A stretch of 64,000 nucleotides of DNA from Lycocorax pyrrhopterus obiensis (taxonomy: Eukaryota > Chordata > Aves > Passeriformes > Paradisaeidae): the NCBI GenBank assembly GCA_014706295.1, contig JACSVZ010000002.1:130333431-130397430 (forward strand), read 5' to 3'. The notes under the pieces were generated by a model, which searched no databases, was not told where the DNA came from, and worked only from the letters and a program-made list of their open reading frames with translations. This document shows positions 34,401 to 59,427 of the stretch, one piece after another. Within the stretch, counting starts at the first letter, position 1, and each line of letters begins with the position of its first letter. The position numbers were made by a program, and so were the translations under genes.

Positions 34401-37400
34401 CCCTTGGCTTCCTTAGATTGTTTATTTCTGGAGATGACGGTCCTGTATGTGGTTTGCTGCACAGAAATGTACCAGGTGCAGGTTTAATGAGTGACTGAGA
34501 CAGTAACCCCTGATCTCACACACTCCTTAGGTGATATCCAAATCCCTGTAACTACCCAATCAACAACAAAAGTTTCCTCCAGGACCTGGCCCTGTGCTGC
34601 ATTCCATGGATATACTTCCATAGCAAATGTCACTGCCTGAAACTGCCTTCTGCTTGAAGTCCTGCTTGGACTGTGGGGGAAGGCAGAGAAAAGGTCTGAG
34701 TATTTTTTTTTAATGAGGAGAGGGGTTTTTTTCTCCACTTCTTGCCCATGTAGTAATGGCTGAACTTTGCTTCCTTTCCTCTTGTGAAGGAAATATTTCA
34801 AAATGCACAAAACCACCACATTGCAGGCAACTGCAACACTGGGAAATCTGGAATCAGGAGGCAGCAGTTTCTGGTTGGAGACTGGAAGTGAGGTTTCAAT
34901 CAAAGCCTTTTCACCATGTGGGCCTCTCTTCTCACCCTAGGTTTTAATGTATATCATTACATAAAAATTATTTAGGGCCTCCTAAATAAGTAGCATGAAG
35001 CTGACATGAAGTGAAGCAACAGGAGAAGGATATGTTGGCAAAGAAAAGGGTATTTTGGATATCCCAGCAGTGGGGTGTTCCACAGAAAATGCGAGAGAGG
35101 CAAAGGACTTGTACAGCATGATCATCCATAGGTGCTAATGGATGGAGGGACCAAAAGGGAGAAACAAACTGAGAGGCTAAAGGTGCTGGGTGCGGGTGTG
35201 AGGAGGGGCTGTGACGCAGCTGGCGGAGGATGTGCCTCTGAGACCAGGGGAATGTGTCAGAGGAAGGAGGTCCCTGCCCAGCTCCTCCTGAGGCCATCGC
35301 AGCTGACCTGCTGGCCCCAATCGCACCTGGTGGTGCTCACAGCCTGGCCCACCTCCCACACTGCGCATCAGCTCCTCACCAGAGACAAAAATTTTTCAGT
35401 TGCTTTTCAAACTCAGACTTGGGACTTGTATTTTATCTTGAAGATAAACATTTTGAAAGCTGTCTTCTTTCTCACAGTGCAGGCACAAGTTGTTTTTAAT
35501 TATCTTAGGAAAGCTTTCCTAGCCCAGGCCAATTTGTTCACTGTTTGTCTTGTGGAGCAGGCCTATAAACCAGCTTTTAGGGATTTATTGTATAACATTA
35601 TCAAGAAAGCAATCTTTGAAAAAAACTGAAATCACTTACAACAACCCTTTTTTCTTCTTTGCGAATGGCTTCATAGAAGCCAAATGATCACAGCTGACCA
35701 CCCAAACCTGCTGGAAAATCCTAGCTCCAAATGAAAATGATTAGGTTTAGTAATGTTTTAATCCTAAAATGTTTCAAGTGATTATTTAGGCAGGAAAAAG
35801 AAGTTCTTCCTGTAGAGAAGAAGCAAGACATCTTCATTTTTCAGAATTATATATTTTGGAGTCAGCAAAGCATGATAAATGTGGGGATAGGCAACTCCTG
35901 CTCTCTGACGGATTTATGTTGTTTTGCACACACACACACACGTGCATGCATGTACCCTTATTTAAAGAAAAAAAGCAATGGGCAGAGACAAAAGCAGTGA
36001 TTATTACACCTCCAAGTTTTATTACTGTTTTTCTCTGTACAGACTCTGAACCATGTGAGTGTTGATCATCGACTTTTTAAGAGGTTACCTTTGAAAATTT
36101 TGACATTCGTAATAAATGTGCTACTCATTTAGAGAAATTCACTTATCTTAAACTGTAACAAATATTTAATTTTCTTTTTTTTCTCTGACATATTTCTGCA
36201 TAATCCTTTTTTGACCTAATGCCAGAATTTTTCAGATGGCTGCAATTTTATTGCTTTCCTACAGACAAAGGAAAAAGACATGTCTTTCTTAAGTGGTCCT
36301 CAAAAAGAACAGAAAAGCAGGACTGTTGTAGTAGAGGAGACTTCAATGTTTACATTTTATTACTACTTGAAAGGAAATTTGATGGAGGAGAGAGTTCTGC
36401 TTTTAGTCAGAACATCCTTACATGTCTCATTTCTGAAGCACCTCTTCTGCACGAAGAAAATGTTGCCAGACTCCTAAAAGACTACTCCTCAATCCAGAAA
36501 ATTAAAGAAACCCATTGGAACTCTGGCTCTTTTCAGGGATCCGTGCATTTACTGTCCTTATCATCTAGAGCCTCCCATGTTTTTCCCTTGGGATGGTCTT
36601 ACATTTGTGACTGCTGATGCAACTGTCCTTAAAATCTACACTCCCTCTCAGTTTTTGTGTGTTTTGATCACCATGGACATCAGTCAGAAAGTATAAGGTA
36701 TTGACTGTATCAGCTCTGATTTTATACTCTACTTTGTGGGACTACCCAGGAGATCCTTGATCTTTGACTTTCCATTAATGCTTGCGGCAGACCAGCATGG
36801 GTTATATTTGCATTGAGTTTAAACATTTCCTTCCCTATGACAACAATTAGAGTGCTATTTTCTATTCTGCTCTAAGTGAAAGCTGTGAATAACAATGGAG
36901 AGCTCTAACCACCCCCTGATGTACAAGCAATCCTTGACCAACTTGGCAGCTTTAGAGAAAAATGCAGTTCTGCTCTCAGATGTTATTGTGTCCCTGCTCT
37001 GTGAGAGCGCTTCTCCACCTGTGCTCTGGGGACCGCTCCTTTCTGCAAGACTTCAGAGAATGGTTTCTGAGATAACTCTAAACCAAAGCAACTCTCCCTA
37101 CTATCTCCCGCATCCCAAAGCTGCCCAAACTCTCACACATGCTGTCACGAATTTCAAAGGGTAGCCTAAACTTCAGTTGGTTATTCATGGAAACTGCTGC
37201 AATAAGACTGCTCAAGCAGTCTGCGTTTTAATCCTCAAAAAAGTTAGTGGAACTTTGGATTAAGGAGCATGGATAAACACTACTTTGGAGAAGTCTGTCC
37301 ACTATTTCATTTATTTGTGAAGACACAAAATACCTGCTTAATGTGTTGCCTGTACTCTTTAGAGTCAGTGACAGATTGTTGTATCAAGCTTACATCTTCC

Positions 37401-38164
37401 ATCAGGTGCTTAATACTCATGGATGACGCATACTAGATGCATCAGTACTACTAATAAAACCAGGGTTAATATTAATTTATTGCACTCTTTTTGTCTACTG
37501 GACACCACCTCAGATGTTGCTGAAGCCCTTACTACCACTGTTGCAGTAGGCCAGGTTGGCCTTTCCAATATAAATGTCACTCCTGGAGTATCTCAGCTAC
37601 TGCGTAGCCTCCAGCCAAATGCAAGCCTTTTTCTTTCCTCAGAGCTCCACAATAAAGAGAAGAAGTGGTTGTTGCTGTGGTCAGAAGTTCATGTTACAGC
37701 TTGTGACTGCAGGAAGCCAAGACTGAATCTAACAGCTCCATCAGCCTGCGGAGCATAGGGCAGGGAGTGGCCTCCTCATCAGGGGCTCCTGCACTGTTGC
37801 ATATAAACACATAATCCATTTTGCAGGCTCCATCCTAAGACTAGTTAGGTGTCTTGCTCCTGCTGTTTCTACTGTAAAGCTTGTTGGAGCCTTTTCCATT
37901 GCTTACTTCTCCCAGAATTTGCTGGTAACTTTGTAATTCCAGACACATTTAATGGCACATGTAAGCCATTTTATTCTTCCGTTCATGCTGCTGTGGTGTG
38001 CCACCTTAAGGGAAAGGCAGCACTCAAGATTCCTAGATGCCTGTGTTCGAAAAGGAACAGCAGAAGTCAGAGGGTCCACAAAGACTTACGATGTTTTATT
38101 AGTAAATTATACACTTGGCATGGAAATTGCTGTGTTACTCCCAGTTAGTTTAGTATAAACACAC
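31461..38164. other. Intergenic DNA between POP1 and NIPAL2, part 2
   Basis: AT-rich with no recognised gene. It holds a hydrophobic minus-strand frame (31657-31971), a (CA)7 run at 35927-35941 and chance-length open frames such as 35132-35629 (165 codons) and 36219-36617 (132 codons), none with a recognised family or flanking splice pattern. Confidence 0.6.
31657..31971 (-). other. Hydrophobic open frame, 104 codons, unassigned
   Basis: A minus-strand frame from ATG to TGA with an aromatic stretch (SYYFWWGFLFPSL) followed by a predicted membrane segment (ATVLGLVVQVIVFIVPGVNL). The pattern loosely recalls the membrane end of a retroviral envelope protein, but no upstream envelope, pol or LTR landmarks were found. 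It may equally be chance. No function is assigned. Confidence 0.15.
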
Positions 38165-38769
38165 TGTGGTGGATTTTGAATAAGGGGTAGGGTGAAAGAG
38201 AAGAGGGAGAGAAAGAGACTAAAGTGAGGGAGAGGAAAGAAGAAAGAAAGAGAAAGAAAGAGAGAGAAAGAAAGAAAGAAAAGAAAGAAAAAAAGAAAGA
38301 AAGAAAGAAAGAAAGAAAGACCGACCAGTCTTGGCTCCAGAGTTGATCCAGCTGATGGGTTGTCCAGGGTCCTGGCTGCCTTTTTATATAAAATTTTTTC
38401 CGGCCCTGAATCTAAATTCATTGTTTTTTATGCAAATTACTTATTGTGAGCAGTCTTTTCTTTCTGACCTTTCTGGAAATGAGCCAGAGTGCTTTGGGGG
38501 GCTTAGGTAGTCTTGATCCACTTCTACTGGATCGACCTTTCGCTGACAGTCCATGCCCACTTCTCATCCTCATTCCCGTGCTTGCAGTCTACTGTGCTCT
38601 GCTTATTTCCCAGAGCCAGAGTAAGAACATTTGTCCCAGAAGAGTGCTGCCCCACCTCTGTATGCCACGCTTGTCCAGCCACATCCTGTTCCCTCTCACA
38701 GGCATGGTTATTACCAACAATCCTTGGTTGGCTCCATAACTATCTGGCTATCAGTGTTTGAGACATACA
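38165..38769 (-). mobile_element. Candidate LTR with TATA box and internal AAAG microsatellite
   Basis: On the minus strand the block starts TGTATGTCTC and ends ATCCACCACA. It carries a strong TATA box (TTTTATATAAAAA, 38382-38394) followed by AGGCAGCCAGGACCCTGGAC, where an LTR transcript would start, and then a CTTT-rich tract. TG...CA ends fit an LTR, but no target duplication is visible and no internal genes adjoin it. It may instead be an unrelated promoter-like sequence. Confidence 0.38.
38235..38320. repeat. (AAAG)n purine-rich microsatellite
   Basis: An imperfect GAAA/AAAG tract of about 85 bp, almost pure purine on the plus strand and perfect toward its right end. Likely length-polymorphic. 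Confidence 0.95.
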
Positions 38770-41700
38770 GATTAGCCTCTTATCTTCTGGCTTCTACAGC
38801 TGCCTTTTATCTAAGTGAATTATTTGTACTGCACACACACCCATGGGCCCTACCCAGATGCCCCCGAGCACTCAAACATGCTCCATATGGGGCTGACCCA
38901 AAAGGATTCAGAATGACACTGTAAGCAGAAGATGTCAAACACAAGTGTGTACAGAGGACTCAAACTGGTGCCCTGACTGCTGACAGCTCTGGTGCCTCTT
39001 TCATCACCAGGGACACAGAAATAACCCAAAGTCCTGCTGTGAAAGGCAAATGGAGGGCATGGGGAAGAGTCAACAGGAGCAGTTGCTCCCGAAAGGAGGA
39101 GGCCAGGTTTTAGAGCTATACTTACTTAACCTGATTTAAATATTTTTGGAACAGGGAACCAGAACATTGCCCTACCCACAAGCAGCCAGGAATTCAGGAA
39201 AGTCTCTTACCTGTACTGGGACACGGTATTTTGTTAGTGCAGGCTCAAGGCAAGAGTCTGAATGCCTCCCACTAACCCCCCCAGCTAACCCCAGCAGTTT
39301 GGTTATTAGTCATTAAACCGCTAAAGGAAAGCATAGGGACACTGGTATCTGCTGTGGCTTGTGCAGTCTGTGAGCACCAGCACCTGCTGAAACAGATTTA
39401 GGACCATTCCTGTAATTTTTTGGACTCTACTCTTGTAGTTTGATGTCGAGATAATCTTAACCTGTGCTTTGCTGAAGTGTGTATTGCACATTTTACCCTG
39501 TTTCATGCAGCCCAGCTGCCACCTCACTCTGCCAGTGGTTTGGTGTGTTTAAAGCCACCATTTAGCATAACAAAAATGAACTAACATAGGCTTGAGTTTT
39601 GGCCGGATAAACATGATACATTTTGTTTTGGCCAATGGTTACTGACATGTTTAAAGACATGATATTAGTTTGCATTAGAAAACCTATTTATGCATCGTAA
39701 ATAACTGATTTTTCTGAGTTTTAATGATACTCACTGCGTGTTGCACAACTTCAGTTCTAATAAAGAAATAATAAAAAGGTGCACTCTGAGCACTGAGTGG
39801 CATGGAACATGGCACTCTAACAAACACATAATAGGGCTGGTACAAGTGAGATATTGATCAGTGCCACATAAGTATGCAGTTAACCACACATCCCCACAAA
39901 CATTTTTTTCTCCAATAACACTGTTTCAAGAAGGCAAATGTCCTGGTCTTGGGCACACTGGCAGCATTGTCTTTGTAAGATCACATTTTGAGCTGATCAT
40001 AAAAGTACCAAATTTTTCCCACCTGACAGGAAACTTTTCATGTGAGGAGTTCACCTCAGAGTGCCACTGATGGTTATTTATAGTCAGTAAATTTAACAGT
40101 ACGGTTTAACTTCAGTGAAGAAGGTAGTGAAAACAGTTTATTTCTTAGCAAAACAACAGCAGTGGATTCAACTTCTTTTTAACGCAGAAGGAAAGAAGCA
40201 CCTTGTCCTGATGGCCATATAAATTGCTGCCAGAGCACACTCCTGACCACTACATCAGGGTGAAGGCTGTGCAGAAGCCCTCTTTTCCCAATAGTCCAGT
40301 TCTTCCAGTTCGTGAAGACAGCCTGATAGTCTCCCGTTTAGACTGGGAAAGGATTTCAACCTGGACTTTTAAACTTCACATTAATGTTTCAGCCACTAAG
40401 AGGTACCTGGAGCAGTGTGTACCCTGACCTCACTTAGGCCATAGAAAGCCGTTTGTTTTTTAAAGCGCTGCATCCTTTGAAGCCATGCCCACCTCTTGGG
40501 CCCAGGGCTGCAGGGCACCCTCCCAGTGTAGGTGGTGGATAGGTGATGCAGATGGTCCCTCATCTGCTTTGAGCAGTGATCGAGATGAGCAGAGGTTTCT
40601 CTTCATGGACAGTGATGGCCATGAGAGGACGCTCATCATGTGCAGTCCGATGGTGCTGGCTTTGGTCTGTTCAGCTGGCAGAGCTCTGCAGCACAGGGGC
40701 AAGCAGCTTGGGGGAAATGCCATTTTTTACTCAGCACAGTCTTTGCAAAATTACAGTTTGTCTGTGCTATAAGTTTAGGAAATACGTCTGGGAAGTACAT
40801 GTCAGGGTTGCTTCTGGAATTAAAGTGAGTACTTGTTTGACATAAGCGGGAAACATGAAAGGCTCAGCTCAGTTAAGCATGTGCAGCATCAGACCCTGAA
40901 TCAGGGAGGAGGGGCTGATGTTCACATTGCTCCTTGGCAAAATTACCCCAAGACTTCTGTCCTTTCCCTTCCCTTCCCTTTCAAGAGTGCCCTTTTGGGC
41001 TCCCAAATGAAGACTTGGCTGACTGCAGCTGGAGATTAAGGGAGCACAAAAGACAGGAAAGTAAGAGTCTATTTATCCCTGGCAAAGCCTGCCTTTTTCT
41101 AGTTCAGATGGAAAAGAAGACGAAAGTCCACGGAGCACTTGAGTGAACAACAAATGGCATAAGAACAAATGCAGTGAAAGGGAATGCCAAGGTTGTCATC
41201 CCCCATCAGCACTTTGGATGGGTTTCCTCCTCGGAGAAGCACGGGGGAGGCTGCGGGACCTCGTGCAGGAAGCAGGTGGTTTGCTTTACCCAGAGCCATG
41301 CGTAATGGCCAGGGAGCTGTGCCGCATGCCGGCCAAGCTACAGCAGATGGGCTGCAGTTTGCTCCGCTCAAGGATATTTTTCATGTTATGTGTGGAAAAG
41401 AGCAGTAACCCTTGTTTGTTATATGAGGCCTTGTAGGATTTTATTTGGAAAAAAGCCACTTTTGAGATTAAAAAAAAAAGCCATTAAAAATGTGAGTCAC
41501 TGTAATCACTTTCAAAGTGCTCTGACAGGGTCTTTTTCTTGCAAAGACTTCACTATTAAAAGATTTTTTTTTAAATGAGAAACTCCACCGCAAATTATCT
41601 CAGGCTAATTGAGGTGACATTAGGGATCTGTTCATTTGAAATGACCAAGAAAAACCACCCCAAACACCTCAGAGCACTGGATCCAAACTATTCATGGTGT

Positions 41701-44700
41701 AAAGCTGCCAGCAAAATAGCTGTGTCTGTTCTGTGGCTTAACATAGCACCTCTGGCTGTAAAAGCACCACAATATTTCCTCCAATGCAAACGTATTTCAA
41801 ATTCTATATCCCCAAATGTCTGGGGACACTCACATCTTGCTCAGGAAGAGGCAGGACCTGAAGCACAGGGTCCACTCAGGAGCTGTACCCTTTGAGGAGC
41901 CTTGGGAACCTCAGGATGGGGAGATCCACAGCCTGAGTAAATGGCTGATCACCTGAATAGTGATCCAAAGACGCCAGGGCTGGTATGCACATCCCGCTGC
42001 TCTTTGGGGTTTGGACGTCCCAATCACTATTGCCAGATGCTTGTGTCCTCTTGGAGGGAAGATGCCCAACTGCTGCTTTAAGAACACAGGCTCACTGTGA
42101 GGCTGTGAGCAGTGAGGGACAGAGAGAGCAGAAACCTTTCTGTCATACATTAGCATCTGTCAAATACCAGTGTCTTTTCTCTCTGGTGCACCATCTCCAT
42201 CCTTGAGAAGAGACCAACTGACCTGGGCAGGGTCTCCCCACATCCAGGCACTCCTCCCGGAGCCTATTTACTTACCACACCTCAAACAGTCACTGAACTA
42301 GTCATCCTCCTCCCAAATCTGGGCTGAGCTCTCAAATTTCTCAGGTGCTGAAGAAAGGGCAGCTCTGTGATGTTGCTTGTTGCCACTGCCAGGTGCCACC
42401 ATATCTGTGTCAGACCCTGGGCCAGAGGCTTTCAGAGTGTCCTGCTGTGCTGGACTTCCTGGACACCTCTGAGCAGGGGCATCTACTCTTTGGACCACCA
42501 CCAAACTCAGCAATGAGTCAGAAATCAAATCACTGAAAATAACAGGCTGCTGCATCTCTGGGCGTGCAAAACAGCCGACGATAAATTACAGTGTCAAAAC
42601 AAAGTGTAGGCACCTCCCTGGAGAGGTGGCAGTGCTGCAGCTGTGGGAAGGGCAGAAGCCAGGCACCCAACCACGGCACGCTAGGTCTCGTCCTGTTCTG
42701 GGCTACTTCTTCAGTGCTGCTAGGATCTGATTTTTACTTTGTGTTTGGCCAAATGCAGACACTGGAAAAATGGAGAGAAAGCAGAAAACAACCACAGAAA
42801 ACAATTTGAGGGCTGACAGAAATATCTGATGGTGAGAGGCTTAGAAGGTTTCTCTCTGGCTTAGTGAAAATTCCATCATACTATATTTTGCTAGAGGGAC
42901 TTATCAAGTGCTTTAAACCACTGGCAAAAGACAAATAGCTGCAAGTTAAACAAGTTAAAATAGACATAAGGCAGAGTTTAAAAGCAAACAATGACTCATT
43001 GCTAGTAAAAATTACTAATGGCATTGGTGGTTCCTCTGCTTTGACTAGTAGGAGAGGATGGGCTGTCTTCTTCTGTGGATGGGTCAAAGGGTTCAAACAA
43101 GTGCTTGAAGGAGGTTGCCTGACTTAAGCTGTAAAGGAGGCCAGGCCAGGTGACACAAAGCTGCCTTCTTATATCAACCTCCGCTATTCACAGCACTGAA
43201 TCAGGTCCTGCAACACATCCACGCACCCAGAATCCAGTCAGTATTGTCGGACATGTTGTTAGTTAACTGTTAAATATTGTCAGGGAAAAGTAAACACATG
43301 GGTAACTGCAATGCTTCGTCACAGCAAATTATATTCCTCAGCTCTTTTGCCTTGTAAAACACAGAACAGCAGTTCTTGAAAAATCAATAGAAGCTCCAGT
43401 AGTTTGTTGTTGTATTCTATTGCTGTACAACGTGTTACCAGCCATGACCTTACTCATGACAGGTAAGAGCTGCTTAATTGGCAGCCTCTGTGCCATGCAA
43501 GCATTCTCTCCTACTCTTGGCTGAGGGCATTGGAGAGCATTAGACAGCATAAATCTCTGCACCTGGTACACATGCTATTGAAACTCGAGAAAAACTTTTA
43601 AATTTTTTTTTCAAATGGAGAGAAAACTCCTGATCTTGTGCTCATGCTGCTCTGGATTTATGCCCACAAGCTATCAAATGGAAGACAAATGACAGTGCTG
43701 TTATTTCAACCAGTTTAATGATTCTGGCAAAAGACCTGGCAGCAGGCTCCAAAGATTTCATCTAGGCAAGGCAATGCCTATTCCAAGAGTGGAAATCTTC
43801 CACTGGAGAGCTGGCAAGTGCATATTTGTGCTGGAGGCTTAAATCAATCATTTCTATTTTTCCCAAAGTGATTTAGCAAAGTAGAGAAATTGGCTCCTTC
43901 ATCAATGGCCATAGGCCACTTTTCATGTTTAAGGTATTAGTGCCATGGACCAGAGTGATATATTGACTTCATGTAAAGCAGTCAGTGTTAGCACCACCTG
44001 TTTAATCATTCCTTTACAGTAGCTGTAGTTTGAAAACTGTCAACAAGTGCCTTGTTGACACTGTCAAAAAGGAACCCAGGAGACCACTGTAGACTACTGG
44101 TCCCCTGGAGTAATTTCTCTGTGCTCATGCAAAACTCTCCTGTGACCACGATACATTTCTGAGTCTCCTGCCCAACAGTGCCCCTCTCATTGCTACCTTG
44201 TGAACTGACACGAATTCCCCTGGGACTGATACCTGGGTGAATTAAAAACCAAAATACTGATGGAGATTTGTACTATGAAATGCACTTTGAAAGTCTTTGA
44301 CAAGCTTTAGGGGCCTAACTGCAAAACTGGGATTTAGATTAAGTAAAAAACCTACTCAGCAGCCACCTAACCTTTTACTTAGGCCTGGAGATTCTTGAGG
44401 TGCTAATAATTCTGCTTCTGTGGATACCAATACTGTCCGTGCTTACTTACACATGCATTAGTGGGAACCAGAAAGTAAAGGGAATGTAATCCAAGGCTGC
44501 AGGTTTACACAACTTCCTTGTAGGGCACTCTCTATAAATGCTTTCCAGATCATGGGAATATCCTAGCAGAACTGTATCTTCTTATCAGAGCAATCCTGTG
44601 TTGTATAGCTGTCACAGTCTAATTTCCCTGTGGGGAAGACCCAGCAAGAGCTCTGCATGAAAGACAGTACATGCCCAAGAGGCATTGATATGATGCTCAA

Positions 44701-47700
44701 GGCATCCCATTTAGCATGTTTCAAAAACACTTTTAGGTGCAGCCTCAGGGGCCAGACTGGCTACATGTGGTCTGAACAGATTTAACACAAAAGGACAGGG
44801 ATCCTTCCTACGTGGCCAGGAGTGCTTAATATGTCGTGATGTATTTGCCAGTGCTGCCTCCTTTTATGTTATAACTCAAGGGTTACATCAGCCAGGTGCT
44901 TGGGAGGTGCCTCTACAAATTTCCCAGCTTCAAAAGGTTGAAACATCTCCCATCTGCCAAGGGAATGTCGTATTTCCTCTCTGCTTCTCTAGGCAGAGAA
45001 TAGTCATCCTTCACTCCCAAATTGGTGGGAAATAAATAAAAAAAACAAAACCCAAACTAAAATCACAACGAATCACTACTTATTCACTGATGTCCCTGAC
45101 TCTTTCCCAGAACCCAAAAACATGGCAAACTCAGGATTTCTCAAAGTCCTGAGAATCAAGAGCACTAAACATTTCTCTGTCATTTGCTCCTGAAGTGGCC
45201 TTGGTTTGTAAATCTTCCAGCTTGGCTCTCCAGTAGTAATTATGGTACCTAGGCTCTGTCTCCTTTCAGCTAGTTGCTGACACAGTCCAGCTGATTTCTG
45301 CAGAAGGAATGAACAAACAAATTTGAACAAGAAAAATGTCAAGCCTCAGAGGACAGTAACAAAAGGGCGTACTGACAGACAGCTCAGTCTAATCAGCTGC
45401 TAATCAGTAATGTATAATTATAATACTAATCAGTATTATAAAAGACAACATTTTTCTCTTCAAGCAGCCATTGATCCTGCATAAAGAGAGCTGGAAGGAG
45501 AGATTGCAAGGGTGAGAATATTCTGAGTATAGAAGACTTTTCAGTCCATTCTTCCAGCACTGTTTATACACCTTATTGCAAACAGTCACTGAAAATAAAA
45601 AAGTTAGTCCTTAGAATCATTAGTAGTCAGACATGTGTCTGGGCTCTTAGCTGACCTTGGGACACTGCTGGTTGCCACAAGCTGCCTATCCTGGTCCCCC
45701 TTGGGGCCACTCATCACTCAGTATACACAAGCCAGTGACTCTGGCACTTAAAAGTGCTTCAAGAATCTCTCAGCTGCATTTGGGGTGTCGTGATACAAGA
45801 AGAGTGATCTTAGCAGAATGTTTGCTATGTAGAGAATTGCCTCAGAAGGAGAGAAATAATATTACAGTTCCGCCAAAGCAAGAGAGGTCTCACTCCCTCT
45901 CCCCCTTTTCACATCTGTCCCACCATACGCTCCAGTCAGCCTGCTTGGCTCAGTTCAGAGAGCCATCCCAGCAAGGAGAAGGATGCAGATGCTTTCTGCA
46001 GGATGGGTGAGCTGAACTGGCCACAGGAAGCCACAGGACCTCACAGCTGGGAAAAAGAAGATGAGCCTTTTGGCAGTGCTGATCCATTCAAGCAGCTTGC
46101 CAGGTGCATGAAACCACAGCTTCAAAGCACAGAAACTCAAATCCTTACAAAGTTTGGCCTCTTTCCTTTGGTTTTAGGTGACCAGTGCCCTTACATGCAA
46201 AACACGAGTCTGCCAAAAGCTGGGCTGCATCAAGCAGCAGGCAATCAGCCTGCCAGGTGAACACCAGGCCCCTCCCAGGGGCAAACAGAATCTAGTCCAA
46301 ACTTCATTTATTTTTTGCCAGCTGAAACTGTTGGTAAATGCATCCTGATATTTTACAGCGAAAATTAAACAGTCTCACTCTACTCCAGAGCTCCCATTTC
46401 CAGGCCCAGGGCCAGTTAATACTTCATCTCTTGCTGCAGCGTGACCAGCAGTGGAACAAGCTCTAAATGAGTCCTGCTGATCCTGGTCTGTCAAAAATCC
46501 CGAACTGGAGCATGAGGGACCACGTGAGACACTGCCTGCCTACCACACCTTCTCCTGGTTTGATTTCTGCAGATGGAGGACCTGTTCAGGAAAATTCGGT
46601 CTGCAGGCGCAAGTTTTGCAGCTTATTATCTGGCCCACATTTTTGATGTCAGGAAAACCACTGCAAGAAAATAACTCATTATTAAGGAGAAGGGCTCTAG
46701 AGATGGTTTTTTGTTCCAGTGCAAAGGCTTTTCTTTTAGCAGGCATTTGTCTGTGGTGTTTGCAACCTAAGTATGGCAAGCAGAATCTGAAAATAACACC
46801 GATTAGAAACTGATTCTTGAAACAAGTCATGTCCGTTTCTTGGCAGAGCAGTAATGAATTCTCATCACTGAGTTTTTCCAATCCTGTAATACATTAATTA
46901 GTTGGAACGTATTCACATCTCAAAGATCACGTCAAATCACAACTTTTAATTGCACATAATTTCTACCAGTGTTTTGGTCCACAAATTATTTTGAAATACA
47001 CTAGAGTTAAAATAACACATTTTAACCCTTATAATTTCTAAATAAACCCACAGGAAAAAAAACCCCAAAACATTGTTCAAGAAGAAATACAGTGATTTAA
47101 AATAAATAATAATTTTTGCCACAGATTTTTACATTTGATTTCTTGCTTTAAAGAGAAAATCCTATACCCGGTAACCTTTATTACCTCCTTCAGCCCTCCT
47201 GAGCCATGGAAACAGGTTTCGGAAAGATGCCCAAGGCCAACCATTTAAAAAAGCAACAGTGCCAAATCCTTTCACCCATTTGTTTCCCAGGTCACAGAAT
47301 GAAAACCCGTAGGCCTCTTATTTCCAACTTTAGCACATACTCTCGCTTGAGACTTAGAAAGCAGCTTAAATTTGACTTGCAAAAGGAAGAGAGAGGCATG
47401 CCCTTATTCCCTCAAGAAAGCCTGTGAAAGTCATGTGCTTTTTTTTTATTTTAAGCTTTAGAAACTTGAACTCAAGACGTAAGGCGGGAAAGGAAGGCCA
47501 AGCCAGGCAGTTGGTACAAGTAAGGTGTAGACACAGAGTCTTGTCCTGTGTCAGCTGGAAAAGACCCGTATTAAAAAGCAGCTTCACAAGTCCCCAGATG
47601 CCATAGTTCCTGGGACATTGCTGCACATGAAATACTGCAGCTCTGTGTGTGCTTTGCAGCATTTGAAATAAAACTATCTTATGGATCTTCAGCTGTACCT

Positions 47701-49052
47701 ATTTTAAAAATAAATAAACAATCATTTGAGAAAAAAAAGAGACTTGAAACAAAATACACACAGTCTATGGCCCCTACCCATTACTGCAGATTAATTCAAT
47801 CCAAAACAAGACATAAACATTTTTCAAGAGTACTTTCACTTGTTTATGCAGAGGATGTGTCTGACCCCCACAGTGCTGCCTGAGGTGGATCAGTATTACC
47901 AGGCAGGGGTAAGTGGACTCATGATGAATGCCTAGAAGAAGCTTTTCTGATGGGACAGGGGGATGGAGGGACACCAAGATGTCCCAAATCTGAACACAAA
48001 GCCTGTGCGGCCATGGTTCCCATCACTGCTTGCTCTTCCAATCAGTGTGGAGACACTACCATTTAATGAAGGGGAAACTGTACAGTTACCCTGACTCTTT
48101 GTGATCCTGCTTTTTACAGCCTTTCCTCATGCAGAATTACCAGTTGTAACAAGATTTACCCTACATTTCTTTTTTAGCGGTATTTTTCTAAGCCATACCA
48201 ACAGAGGGATCCTGGCTACCAGCTTCCTCCGAAGAACTATGCATTTTCTTTACTAAAACCTTCTTTTGCTGAAAAGAGAACCTAAAACTCAGACCAGACT
48301 ATGCTAACAGATTGTAGAGCCCAGCCCAGTCCAGCCCAGTGCACAGGACTCTTCTGGAAGGATGTAAAATGTCAAGTACAATACCCTCGCCCTGCCTTGG
48401 CCGGGCACCTCAAATGTGTGCGTGTGCCCACGCGCCTGTGTTTATGGCAGATAATACCTTGCTGCTCCTCACACAAATACTTATTTCCTTAGAAGATAAG
48501 AAAATTAATCTGATGGTAGGAGATAATTAGGATTGTTCCTCTACATATTATACAAAATTCTTTTCGTGTACCTATTTGTGTCTACCGCATATATGCTCAC
48601 AGTTTTGACTCCTGAGCAGGAAGGAACAGGTTTAAAAGGGATTACACATATAGGAGAATACTTTGAAATCACTTAGGAAAATTCTCATTTCTCACCTTTG
48701 TCTTTAAACATTTACACAGATCTGGGGGGTTCCAAAGGGGAAATCTTATAATCCTGTTCTGTGCTTACTGCATTTAAAAGCAATTAAAACTCTAAAAATG
48801 TCCTCAAGAGGCATTGATACTAGGAGAACATTCCATTTCATTAATGGTTATTCATTTTTGTTACGGCTTCCTTTATCTTTAGAATACATTTGGTACAACC
48901 ATGAGATAAATTAATTAGGATCAAATAATACCATGACTCATCAACATACAGGAGTTTAAAGTATGCTTGAATATGTTCAATAAAAAGGTGCTACTGATCC
49001 TTGTTCCAGTGGCATTCCTCCTGTTAACTGGCACATAAAGTGCTTTCTTCTT
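38770..49052. other. Intergenic DNA and probable NIPAL2 3' UTR region
   Basis: No recognised coding sequence or repeat family. The part next to 49053 should include the NIPAL2 3' UTR (minus strand), but I found no clear AATAAA on that strand within about 700 bp of the stop, so the gene end is undefined. Confidence 0.55.

Positions 49053-59427
<10,375 letters not shown>

Noticed and set aside
35132..35629. 165-codon plus-strand open frame
   Set aside because: No recognised family, mixed GC-rich then AT-rich composition, and no convincing splice or start context. Left as intergenic.
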